DNA of 41,931 nt. Source: Deltaproteobacteria bacterium UBA6601. Lineage in GTDB: Bacteria; Myxococcota_A; UBA796; UBA9615. Position numbers and translations under genes: made by a program. Below the pieces are notes generated by a model, which was given only the letters and a program-made list of their open reading frames with translations, was not told the origin of the DNA and searched no databases. The DNA is taken from contig DJIF01000134.1 in the NCBI GenBank assembly GCA_002433485.1, forward strand, positions 1 through 41,931. Direction: 5' to 3'. How positions within the stretch are numbered: position 1 is the first letter of the stretch; every line of letters starts with the position of its first letter. Positions 25,867 to 33,562 of this stretch are shown one piece after another.

Positions 25867-26159
25867 CACGCTGCCTTTCGTTGGTTGCGGTGGCCGACGC
25901 CAGCTTTGCTGTTGTCGCTGAGGGCGAAGCGCGCTGCGCTCACTCCTTTGCTTAGAGCAGCGGTGAGCCGGGTACTGTGCGCTTCGCAGGCGGCCAACTC
26001 AGCTGCTAGAGCGCGGCGCCTTCGTTGCAGGTCCAGCCAACGTTGGTAGTCACGCTGGAGCCCCAGGTGGAGAGTTGGCACCCGGGTTGCGAGGTCCGGC
26101 CGCAGGGACAGCGTGGTCAGCATATGGGCAGCGTTTTGGAGGGAGCGTTCGGTGGACAT
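25866..26159 (-). CDS. Small hypothetical helical protein
   Basis: A 97-residue protein of unknown function. Residues 33-70 (LQRDYQRWLDLQRRRRALAA and onward) are predicted to be one long charged helix, possibly coiled coil. The ATG at 26159 is preceded by AAGGAGAA with about 8 bases spacing, a strong signal for real translation. No signal peptide or membrane segment. It is divergent from the WYL regulator gene, with the palindrome at 26212-26228 between them, so it may be a target of that regulator. Confidence 0.6.
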   Translation of the reverse strand: MSTERSLQNAAHMLTTLSLRPDLATRVPTLHLGLQRDYQRWLDLQRRRRALAAELAACEAHSTRLTAALSKGVSAARFALSDNSKAGVGHRNQRKAA

Positions 26160-26211
26160 CGATGGGTTCTCCTTGAGGTTTTTGTTGGTGTGTTCAGTGT
26201 CTCTTGACGGT

Positions 26212-26228
26212 GGGACAGAAACTGTCCC
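26212..26228. promoter_or_regulatory. Perfect palindrome, candidate operator of the WYL regulator
   Basis: GGGACAG-AAA-CTGTCCC: two perfect 7-base arms around a 3-base centre, in the 102-base gap between the divergent small gene and the WYL regulator gene. TTGACG (26204-26209), a possible -35 for the plus strand, overlaps its left flank. The position suits autoregulation of both directions; binding is not demonstrated. Confidence 0.5.
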
Positions 26229-26261
26229 GGGTTGAGGTCAGTCCTGCTAGTGTTCGCACCT

Positions 26262-27323
26262 ATGAAGACGAAGGATGAATCGGTAGTACCTATCCGACAG
26301 GTGCTGCGCTGCTCCCGATTACTGCGGGAGGGCTGGCACAGTAAGGCAGAGTGCGCCCGTCGGTTGGGGGTCAGTGAGCGGACCGTTAAGCGCTACCTCA
26401 AGGCCATTGCCGAAGAAGAGGATGGCTTTGAGGTTCGAGAGGTGGATGAGCGGGGCCTGCGCAAGTATCGACTTCGAGCCCCTCGGGTGATGGATCGAAG
26501 GCGCGGTTCGCCCTTTGAGGTGATGGCCCTGGCGATGGCCCAACGATTCTTTGAGGCCTTTGATCCAGGAGGTGTCGCCGATCTCATTGATCAGGTCCTT
26601 TATGAGATCACCGGTGAGGAAGAAGAAGGCGAAGAGGACGCCGTGGACCGCTCCCGCAAGAGCATGGCTCGGCGCTTTGTAATGACTCGTGAGATGCAGC
26701 CGCTGCCGGGTCGGGTCCGCCGAGTTTTTGATCAGGTTCTCAGAGCGCTGGTGCAGTGCAGAGTGGTGGATTTGCGCTATCGACCTCGCCATGGACGGGA
26801 GAAGCGGTACGTGTTGCGGCCCTATACCTTGCTGATGGGCGAGCGCGAGCTGGCGATCACCGGAGCCACAGGTGAGCCTCCTGCCGATGGCGCTGCCTCA
26901 GATCAGGACTCAATGCGTACCTTTGCTTTGCATCGGATCACTGAGATTCAGCTACGCATGACTCGGTTTCGGATGCCTAACCTGGGGCAGTGGAACCCCC
27001 GAGCTGTCTATCAGGCGGCCTGGGGTTTGTACTCAGGCCCTCCCAGGCAGGTCACGGTCGAGGTACACCCTGCTTTTGCTGAGGTAGTGGCCGAGCGCCG
27101 CTGGCACAGCAGTCAGCGGGTAGGAGAGCCGGTTGCCGGTGGCTGGATCCCGATCCACTTTGAGGTCTTTACCGACGGTGAATTCCGGAGCTGGTTGTTG
27201 AGCTGGGGCCCGTGGCTGCGGGTTGTTGAGCCGCGCGACCTGGCAAGTTGGCTTGAGGGCCTCTCAGCACTCAAGCCCGGGGAGGGCGAGCCCGAGGCGA
27301 GTGAGGTGTTTCGTATCGTCTGA
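26262..27323 (+). CDS. WYL-domain transcriptional regulator
   Basis: A 353-residue DNA-binding regulator. An N-terminal helix-turn-helix (about residues 10-50, core CARRLGVSERTVKRYLKAI) is followed by an acidic linker (about 112-128, rich in Glu), a WYL domain (about 155-240, with RPYTLLMGERELAITG near the ligand site) and a WCX-type C-terminal domain (about 250-340). WYL proteins usually sense a nucleic-acid-type or other small ligand. I prefer ATG 26262 over an open frame reaching 26232 because the HTH starts soon after it. The last 53 bases overlap the end of the convergent MopE-motif gene. The upstream palindrome suggests autoregulation. Confidence 0.85.
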   Translation: MKTKDESVVPIRQVLRCSRLLREGWHSKAECARRLGVSERTVKRYLKAIAEEEDGFEVREVDERGLRKYRLRAPRVMDRRRGSPFEVMALAMAQRFFEAFDPGGVADLIDQVLYEITGEEEEGEEDAVDRSRKSMARRFVMTREMQPLPGRVRRVFDQVLRALVQCRVVDLRYRPRHGREKRYVLRPYTLLMGERELAITGATGEPPADGAASDQDSMRTFALHRITEIQLRMTRFRMPNLGQWNPRAVYQAAWGLYSGPPRQVTVEVHPAFAEVVAERRWHSSQRVGEPVAGGWIPIHFEVFTDGEFRSWLLSWGPWLRVVEPRDLASWLEGLSALKPGEGEPEASEVFRIV

Positions 27324-28509
27324 GGGCAAGCAGGGCCAGTAAGGCCAGCAGCCAGCCAGGATTCTGGTTGGCTGAGTTCCCGGGGCTGCAGGAGCAGCTT
27401 GCTCCGGGACTGTCCCATTCACTTTCGGTGTCGTCATCATCGAAGCCACCTCCATCGCCACTGCCAGTGTCGTCGTCATTGCTTACAAAGCTATCGTCAT
27501 CGTCGCCGCTGGTGGCGTCGTCGTCGTCGCCGCCACACTCCTCGTCAAGGCTGTCGATATCGCCGTCGCAGTCGTCATCAACACCGTTGTCGCAGTCCTC
27601 GTTAGCGCCGGGATGAATGTCGGGATCGGTGTCATTGCAGTCGTCGCCATCAAAGTGGCCGTCTCCGTCATCGTCGACCGCGGCTCCCGAGTCCAGGTAG
27701 AGGTTGCGCCAGAAGGGGCTGTTTATGCCGGTCTCAAGGCAGGGGAAATTGGGGTCAGCTGTCCAGAAACCCTCGACATCAGCGACCACGACCACTTCAC
27801 CGCCGGTAGGTAGGCGGTCGGCTGCGGCGAGCACCTGGGTGCTGCCGTTGCCCTCATATCGGATCAGGGGGTCGCCACCGACCAGAGTGTTGGTCTGCGC
27901 GTACTTCCAGCTGCTCAGTCCGGTGGTGAGGGCATCGGGGACAATGTCGCTGGTGGTCAGGCATTGGGTGCCAATGTTGTCGGTACCGATCTCTATATCC
28001 ACGTCCGGGATCGACGCGAGCAATTCTCTAAGGCCATTGTTCTTTGGCGCTTCGCCGCTCGAGTCGTTATCTGCCAGGATTACCAGCCTCCCGCCGATGC
28101 TCAGGAACAGCGGGATGGTCATGGTCAGGTCGTGTTCACACCAGGGCGACGGGTAGCTGTTAGGACTGCCCCAGTCGTGATAGCAGGGGTCGCTGGGATT
28201 CAGGTTTGGATTGGGCTGGGTGATGATCAGCAGCCTGTAGTTACCGGTGCTGAGTGCGTCGTAGTCGAGGGTGGTGTTGACGTCGACCACGCTGCCACTG
28301 GGTGCAGGGTCTCCATTTGCGGCGGCCTCGGCGGCGGCCTCCGCATTCCAGATCGCTATGGCGTCAGCAAAGGCGCTCTCACAAAGGCCAAGGTCGGTGG
28401 TGCCGTGCTTGCAGTCGATCCACACTCGATTGCCGAGGGCGTGGGAAGTGCTGGTGGCAGACAGGCTGAGCAGGGCTACCATGAGGCCGGGCAGGATTCT
28501 GGAGCGCAT
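27271..28509 (-). CDS. Secreted MopE-motif protein with MYXO-CTERM-like tail
   Basis: A 412-residue exported protein. It has a signal peptide at 1-25 (cleavage after SHA), an N-terminal alpha/beta domain (about 26-270, no family recognised, several Cys) with the nucleotide-binding-like look of a flavodoxin or ThuA-type fold, then one MopE-type metal-binding unit (DDDGDGHFDGDDCNDTDPDI, then CDNGVDDDCDG). A long Asp/Gly/Ser-rich linker leads to CSCSPG, a hydrophobic helix (WLLALLALLALRR) and a basic end. The Cys motif-helix-Arg arrangement resembles MYXO-CTERM sorting tails. I chose ATG 28509; the frame is open to 28770, but that part has no signal peptide and overlaps the divergent PKD gene. 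Confidence 0.78.
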   Translation of the reverse strand: MRSRILPGLMVALLSLSATSTSHALGNRVWIDCKHGTTDLGLCESAFADAIAIWNAEAAAEAAANGDPAPSGSVVDVNTTLDYDALSTGNYRLLIITQPNPNLNPSDPCYHDWGSPNSYPSPWCEHDLTMTIPLFLSIGGRLVILADNDSSGEAPKNNGLRELLASIPDVDIEIGTDNIGTQCLTTSDIVPDALTTGLSSWKYAQTNTLVGGDPLIRYEGNGSTQVLAAADRLPTGGEVVVVADVEGFWTADPNFPCLETGINSPFWRNLYLDSGAAVDDDGDGHFDGDDCNDTDPDIHPGANEDCDNGVDDDCDGDIDSLDEECGGDDDDATSGDDDDSFVSNDDDTGSGDGGGFDDDDTESEWDSPGASCSCSPGNSANQNPGWLLALLALLALRRYETPHSPRARPPRA

Positions 28510-28540
28510 AAGGTCTATCCTGTGGGTAATGAGTGAAGGT

Positions 28541-28552
28541 TCCCAGCTGGGA
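28541..28552. promoter_or_regulatory. 12-base palindrome between divergent surface-protein genes
   Basis: TCCCAGCTGGGA, perfectly self-complementary, near the middle of the 109-base gap between the divergent MopE-motif and PKD genes. It is a candidate shared operator; such a short palindrome may also arise by chance. Confidence 0.3.
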
Positions 28553-28618
28553 GGAAGTAAGTCGGTGGTCTCAACGCTAAACTCTAGCAGCCCGCGTCCG
28601 GAATGCTCCATTGCCGTG

Positions 28619-31600
28619 ATGAGGCGATTCTTCGCTACGCTGCTGGGGGCCTTGCTGGCTTTGTGCTGGGCTCCAGCTGTGCCGGCCGCCCCGCCGGAAT
28701 TGGGCCCGATTAACTTCAGCCCAACCGTACCGGTCGAAGGGCAGTCGATTAACTTCGTCTTGCTGGCCACCGACCCGGAAGGTCAGACCATGACCCGCAG
28801 TTGGGACTTTGGTGATGGAAGCGGTTCTAATGAAGTGGACCCCAGCCACAGCTATAGCACCGATGGGGTGTTCCAGGTCCAGTGTACGGTGACCGACTCT
28901 GCGGGAGAGTCGGCCAGTAGCAGCGTTCAGGTCGTCGTGGAGAATGCCAGCCCGGTGATTGAGCAGATCAGCGGCGATCTCAGTGGCGAGACTGGGGTTC
29001 CATTGAGCCTCATTGCGACGGTTACCGATCCTGGCGGCGATGCCATTGAATATGCCTGGGACTTTGGAGATTCCAGCCCGGTTCAGGCGGGCCCTAACTT
29101 AAGCACCGTCAGTCACGCATTCAGCGCGGCTGGCGTCTATCTGGTGACGCTGGTTGCGACAGATGCGCAGGGCGCCTTCAGCCAGGAGACGGTCTCTATC
29201 GATGTAAATGCGGTCCCGGTAATCAGCGCATTGAACGTTGATCGGAGCAGTTCAGTCGAAGGTGACGTGGTGTCCTTTGAGGTGGTCGCCAGTGATGCTG
29301 ATGGCCATGTCCTTGCATATCAGTGGGACTTCGGTGATGGCAGCCTCCCTCTGTTCAGCGCCAGCCCCTCCCACGCTTTTGCCGATGACGGTGACTTCAC
29401 TGTTTCGGTGACCGTTACCGATCAATTGGGTGCTGTCACCAGCCAGTCGATGGTCTTTCCGGTGCTCAACGGTCCGCCGCAGATCCTGGCCCTGGTGGGG
29501 CAGAGCAGCGGCCCGATGGGTCAGGCTCTGACCTTTCGGGGTAGCGTCATCGACCCAGCCGGCGGAGCCGATACGCTGACCTGGAGCTGGGATTGGGGTG
29601 ATGGGGGAACCGCCAGTGATGGGGTCGACCTGCACACGGCCACCCACAGCTGGTCTGGCGCCGGTTCGTACTCGTTGGTGCTGACCGTTGCCGATGAAGA
29701 TGGCGGCAGTACCAGTCAAACCTTGCCGGTCTTAATCAGCAATCCGGGGCCGAGCATCGGTCCGGTTACCGGGCCTGTTGCGCTCGATGAAGGCAGCATT
29801 GAGGCTTTTCAGGTCAGCGCTGCAGACGCGGCAGGTAACCCGGTCGACATCTCCTGGAGTTGGGGAGATGGCAGCGCCCCTGATGTGGGGCTTGCGCTTG
29901 CTGGGGCCAGTCACGCCTACAGTGATGACGGTAGCTATACGGTCACCGCTACCGCCAGTGATGCCTTTGGCGCCACGGTAAGCTCGAGCCTGCAGGTTGA
30001 AGTGCTTAATGTCGCCCCCAGTTTTGATCTTGCCCCAGCCTTAACCGCCACTGAAGGTATTGCCTATACGGTTGTGCTGTCCTCGGTTGACCCGGGCACC
30101 GACGAGCCCAGCTATACGCCGCTGCAGGTGCCCGTCGGTACTGTGTTTGATTCGGCAGCAGCCTCGCTCGTCTGGGAGCCTACCCTGACGCAAGTCCTCG
30201 CCGGACCGGCTCAGTTTGAAGTCCGGGTCGAAGATGGGGATGGCGGCAGCGATATCTATAGCTGGTCAGTGGTGTCCAGCTGGGTCGATGGTGATGGCGA
30301 TGCCATGGCCGATAGCTGGGAGACTGCTTTTGGCCTAGATCCGCTCCAAGATGATGCTGCGGAAGATCTTGATAGCGATGGGGTCAGTAATCTGGACGAG
30401 TGGCTGGGAGAAACTGACCCTAGCGCCCCTAATGGACCGGAACAGCCGCAGCCTTTAGCGCCAGTGCTCGGCGCTACGGTGCATGCCTCGATTCCGGTGC
30501 TGGTGGTGGAGAACGCGATCGATGTCGATGACAACGTAGAAAGCTACGATTTTGAGATCTACGAGGATGCTGGCCTGTTGACTCTGCTCTATTCCGGCAC
30601 AGAGGCCGAAGACGATGATGGTGAGACGGAGCACGCGACGGTCAGCGGTCTGCCGGAGAATAGGATTCTCTACTGGCGGGCTCGTGCCAGCGACCCTGGC
30701 ATTGTTGGTGCTTGGAGCCAGGTGGCGGAATTCTTCATGGATGCAATGAACGATCGTCCGGATACTCCCCAGCCGCTCTATCCGGTGGACACGAGTGTAG
30801 CGACGCCAACGCCGACCCTGATCGTCGCTCCGGTTGCCGAGCCTGAAGGTGAGGAGCTCGAGCTTACCGCCTCGTTGTTTGAAGATGGTGTGGGGCTGGT
30901 GGCAACGGTGGTTGGTAGTGCTGCGGGCAGTGGCGATGGTAGTTGGGTCTTTCAGCTGTCCAGTCCACTTGCTGAGGATGGGTCTTACCAGTGGAGCGCT
31001 GTAGCGGTGGACGCGCGTGGCCTGCCTTCGTTGCCGTCGGAGTTGGTCTCCTTTCAGGTAGATGCGGGCAATCAGGCTCCGTTGGTCCCAGAATTTGTTG
31101 ATCTTGACGCTGAGCTGGCTACCGACGTGCCGGAGTTGATCGCGCGGATTGGAGAGGACCCGGATGGGGATGACCAACTGCTTCGCTTTGAGGTGGACTC
31201 GCGTGCCGACTTTTCTTCTCCTGATATTCAGAGCCTGGCCCTGGTAGAGCCCGACACCGAGGGCGTGGGGCGAGCGACCGTTGCTATGCCGCTGCCCGAG
31301 AATGAGGATGCCTGGGTGCGAGTTCGCGGTGAGGATAGCCGGGGGTCGGTCTCCCCATGGAATCTTGCCTCATTCTTTGTCAATGCTCAGGAAGAGGCCC
31401 CAGGTCCCGTGGTCGTGAGCTCGCCAGCAGTTGGACAGACCGTCTCAGGCCTCGGCTTGGAGCTGCGCTGGATGGCCAGCCTGGATCCTGACCGAGATCC
31501 TTTGACCTACACCCTCAGGGTCCTGAGCGAGGACGGTGAGCTGGTTTGGGAAGAGGGCGGGCTCAGCCTTGCGACAGGTAATGCGGCTCTGGAAGGTTCC

Positions 31601-31861
31601 CATCAGGCCGATATTGAGCTTGCCGCCGGTGGGTATATGGTCAGTGCAAGGGCCACCGACGATACTGGCCTTGAGGGTCCTTGGGGACCGGAGAATGGCT
31701 TTGTGGTGTTGGCAACTCCAGGCTCCGGTGTCGACCTGGAGGATTTCGGTACCGGCTGCCAGTGCAGCCAGGGTAGTCAGCCGTTGTCTGCTCGTTCAGG
31801 GCTGGTGGCCTTGTTTGTGCTGCTGCCGCTGGTCATACGGCGGCTTCGAAAGGGCTGTTGA
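28619..31861 (+). CDS. PKD/fibronectin-like surface protein with MYXO-CTERM-like tail
   Basis: A 1080-residue exported protein. It has a signal peptide at 1-23, five PKD domains with W-x-(F/W)-GD cores near residues 62, 147, 235, 323 and 414, a cadherin/He_PIG-like domain (about 465-550), a DGDGDAMADSWE calcium-loop segment at about 557-590, and four fibronectin III-like domains to about 1035. The C-terminus is GCQCSQG, a hydrophobic helix and RRLRKGC. PKD and Fn3 domains serve in surface adhesion and polysaccharide contact; no enzyme domain is seen. The frame is open upstream to 28271, but the signal peptide fixes the start at 28619, or at GTG 28616. The MopE-motif gene is divergent. Confidence 0.85.
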   Translation: MRRFFATLLGALLALCWAPAVPAAPPELGPINFSPTVPVEGQSINFVLLATDPEGQTMTRSWDFGDGSGSNEVDPSHSYSTDGVFQVQCTVTDSAGESASSSVQVVVENASPVIEQISGDLSGETGVPLSLIATVTDPGGDAIEYAWDFGDSSPVQAGPNLSTVSHAFSAAGVYLVTLVATDAQGAFSQETVSIDVNAVPVISALNVDRSSSVEGDVVSFEVVASDADGHVLAYQWDFGDGSLPLFSASPSHAFADDGDFTVSVTVTDQLGAVTSQSMVFPVLNGPPQILALVGQSSGPMGQALTFRGSVIDPAGGADTLTWSWDWGDGGTASDGVDLHTATHSWSGAGSYSLVLTVADEDGGSTSQTLPVLISNPGPSIGPVTGPVALDEGSIEAFQVSAADAAGNPVDISWSWGDGSAPDVGLALAGASHAYSDDGSYTVTATASDAFGATVSSSLQVEVLNVAPSFDLAPALTATEGIAYTVVLSSVDPGTDEPSYTPLQVPVGTVFDSAAASLVWEPTLTQVLAGPAQFEVRVEDGDGGSDIYSWSVVSSWVDGDGDAMADSWETAFGLDPLQDDAAEDLDSDGVSNLDEWLGETDPSAPNGPEQPQPLAPVLGATVHASIPVLVVENAIDVDDNVESYDFEIYEDAGLLTLLYSGTEAEDDDGETEHATVSGLPENRILYWRARASDPGIVGAWSQVAEFFMDAMNDRPDTPQPLYPVDTSVATPTPTLIVAPVAEPEGEELELTASLFEDGVGLVATVVGSAAGSGDGSWVFQLSSPLAEDGSYQWSAVAVDARGLPSLPSELVSFQVDAGNQAPLVPEFVDLDAELATDVPELIARIGEDPDGDDQLLRFEVDSRADFSSPDIQSLALVEPDTEGVGRATVAMPLPENEDAWVRVRGEDSRGSVSPWNLASFFVNAQEEAPGPVVVSSPAVGQTVSGLGLELRWMASLDPDRDPLTYTLRVLSEDGELVWEEGGLSLATGNAALEGSHQADIELAAGGYMVSARATDDTGLEGPWGPENGFVVLATPGSGVDLEDFGTGCQCSQGSQPLSARSGLVALFVLLPLVIRRLRKGC

Positions 31862-31870
31862 GGAAGGGCC

Positions 31871-33562
31871 CTATAGGTTTAGGCCCACCCCGGCCCAGAC
31901 GCGGCCATTGAAGTGGGAGCCTATGAAGCCGGCTTCACCTTGAACCCTGGCGATGAAGCCCTTGTCGGGTCGGATGGTGAAGTCCAGCCCCCCCTGGATC
32001 GCCACCCCGCCCAGATGCTCTTGAGTGGAGAGCCCGTCTCGGTTGTGGGCGTACTGCCCCACAATGCGTCCATAGGGTGCCAGTCGCCCGACTCTCTGCA
32101 CACCAATCCCCAGGCCAATCGGCGCAATGGCGACCGGGCCAACGATGGGAGTGTCACTGTCTGAGGTTGGAAATTCAGCTACCTCTCCCAGGGACGGACG
32201 CAGGATTAGTACTGCATGGAGCGGGCCGAAGAATTGGTAGCTGACGTCGATGGCAAGCAAGGCATAGGCAAATGGGTCGGCGTAGTGAAAACCTGCTCCC
32301 AGGGCTAGCCGAAGCCTTCGCTCTTCGTAGGATCGGGACTTCGGCTTGAGGATCAGGCCGGGCTTGCTGGCCGCGCTGCTTTGCTGCTGCGTCGAGCCTG
32401 AACTTGTCGGGGCTGCAGTGGCGGTCGTGGTGTCGGGGCCGCTGCTCTTTGTAGCGATCTTCTGACCGCGGCTGGATCCCGACTGTGGCGCGACCGTTGC
32501 AGAAGCTCCGGCTACCGGGTCTTCTTTGGCTGCGGTAGTGCTTGTTGTTGCCGCTTGCTGAGTGGCTGCTTTGGCATCTCGCTTGCGAAGCTTCTTGCGG
32601 CGGCCTGTGGCACCGGCTCGCAGCTGCCAGCGCTTGTGGCCTTCGCCTACCGCCGGCCAACTTGATGCGGAGATCAGACGCCCTCGGTAATGGAGGATGT
32701 GAATGTCTCCCTGCTGACCGCGGAACTCCTCGGTGAGCATCAAGGACATGGCCTGCTCACCCCCCGGTGTTCTACCGGCGTCGGCCCATACTGCTCGACC
32801 AGCGTTGGGCAGGATGAGCGCTGAGAAGCGCGAGCGGATGCGAACCCACATGCCTTTTAGCTCACCGTCCTTGAGAATCTGCACCAGGTGCAGCCCGGGT
32901 CGTGCAACCACGCCAGCGCTGTGGGCCTGCTGGCGTTCGACGCCATCGACGTAGATGGTCTCGGCTCCGGGGCCGGCCCAGATGAACAGGCGGCCGTCGG
33001 GCAGCGGCTTGATTCTGCGGCGAGCAGCTTCAAGCATCTCACCGTGTGCCTTGGGGAAGCCGCGCTCGCCACCGTAATCGGTAACGAAGCCCAGCGCCTC
33101 GGCCATGGAGCGTTCTGCGCTTGAGTCGCCCATGTCCAATAGGGTGGCGCCTCGCAAGAAGGACATGCGAGCTAGGGAGTTCGCCTTAATGGGGGTGCTG
33201 GCACATGGGGTCAGGGTGGAGAGAATGTCCAGCGCTCGGATCGCAGTTTCAAGCTCATAGGAAAAGACTGCGTCCTCGATCTCCTGCAGCTTGCCTTCGA
33301 TGTCCAATGGGATGGGAGCGCCTTCGCATTGCTCCACCTGGGCATGGCCGGCAAGGAGTCGGGTAGGTCCGGACAACACCTCGCTGGACAGAATCAGAGT
33401 CGGGGCAGTCCCGGTTCTGTCGGTTACCCGCTCTGCGGCGTCCTTGTCGCGGCTCACCCCGCCGTCATGTAGGACGATGTCAGCTTTGCTGGTGGCAGGC
33501 AGGGCCATACCTGTAAGCCAGCTCAGGGTCGCGATGCATAGAGTCGAGCCGAGCCGCCGCAT
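31871..33562 (-). CDS. Exported protein with PEGA-like and predicted outer-membrane barrel domains
   Basis: A 563-residue protein with a signal peptide (1-27), an alpha-helical region (about 85-175) with TPR-like look, a small beta domain with a PEGA-like segment (about 190-235, ETIYVDG...ARPGLHLVQI), a Ser/Thr/Ala/Gln-rich low-complexity linker (about 330-400) and a C-terminal part (about 405-563) with alternating hydrophobic and Gly/aromatic residues typical of an outer-membrane beta-barrel. Its ATG shares a base with the kinase stop (TGATG at 33564-33560) and GAGGAAG precedes it, so it is translationally coupled to the kinase. A role as an envelope partner of that kinase is inferred from the operon only. 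Confidence 0.7.
   Translation of the reverse strand: MRRLGSTLCIATLSWLTGMALPATSKADIVLHDGGVSRDKDAAERVTDRTGTAPTLILSSEVLSGPTRLLAGHAQVEQCEGAPIPLDIEGKLQEIEDAVFSYELETAIRALDILSTLTPCASTPIKANSLARMSFLRGATLLDMGDSSAERSMAEALGFVTDYGGERGFPKAHGEMLEAARRRIKPLPDGRLFIWAGPGAETIYVDGVERQQAHSAGVVARPGLHLVQILKDGELKGMWVRIRSRFSALILPNAGRAVWADAGRTPGGEQAMSLMLTEEFRGQQGDIHILHYRGRLISASSWPAVGEGHKRWQLRAGATGRRKKLRKRDAKAATQQAATTSTTAAKEDPVAGASATVAPQSGSSRGQKIATKSSGPDTTTATAAPTSSGSTQQQSSAASKPGLILKPKSRSYEERRLRLALGAGFHYADPFAYALLAIDVSYQFFGPLHAVLILRPSLGEVAEFPTSDSDTPIVGPVAIAPIGLGIGVQRVGRLAPYGRIVGQYAHNRDGLSTQEHLGGVAIQGGLDFTIRPDKGFIARVQGEAGFIGSHFNGRVWAGVGLNL

Noticed and set aside
26076..26090. Sigma-54-like sequence TGGCAC-N5-TTGC on the plus strand
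   Set aside because: Spacing fits, but it lies inside the small minus-strand gene at 25866-26159, some 170 bases before the WYL gene, and no enhancer-binding activator or site was seen. Probably chance.
28271..28618. N-terminal extension of the PKD protein, and the mirror extension of the MopE-motif gene to 28770
   Set aside because: Both would overlap the other divergent gene and would place the evident signal peptides inside the protein.
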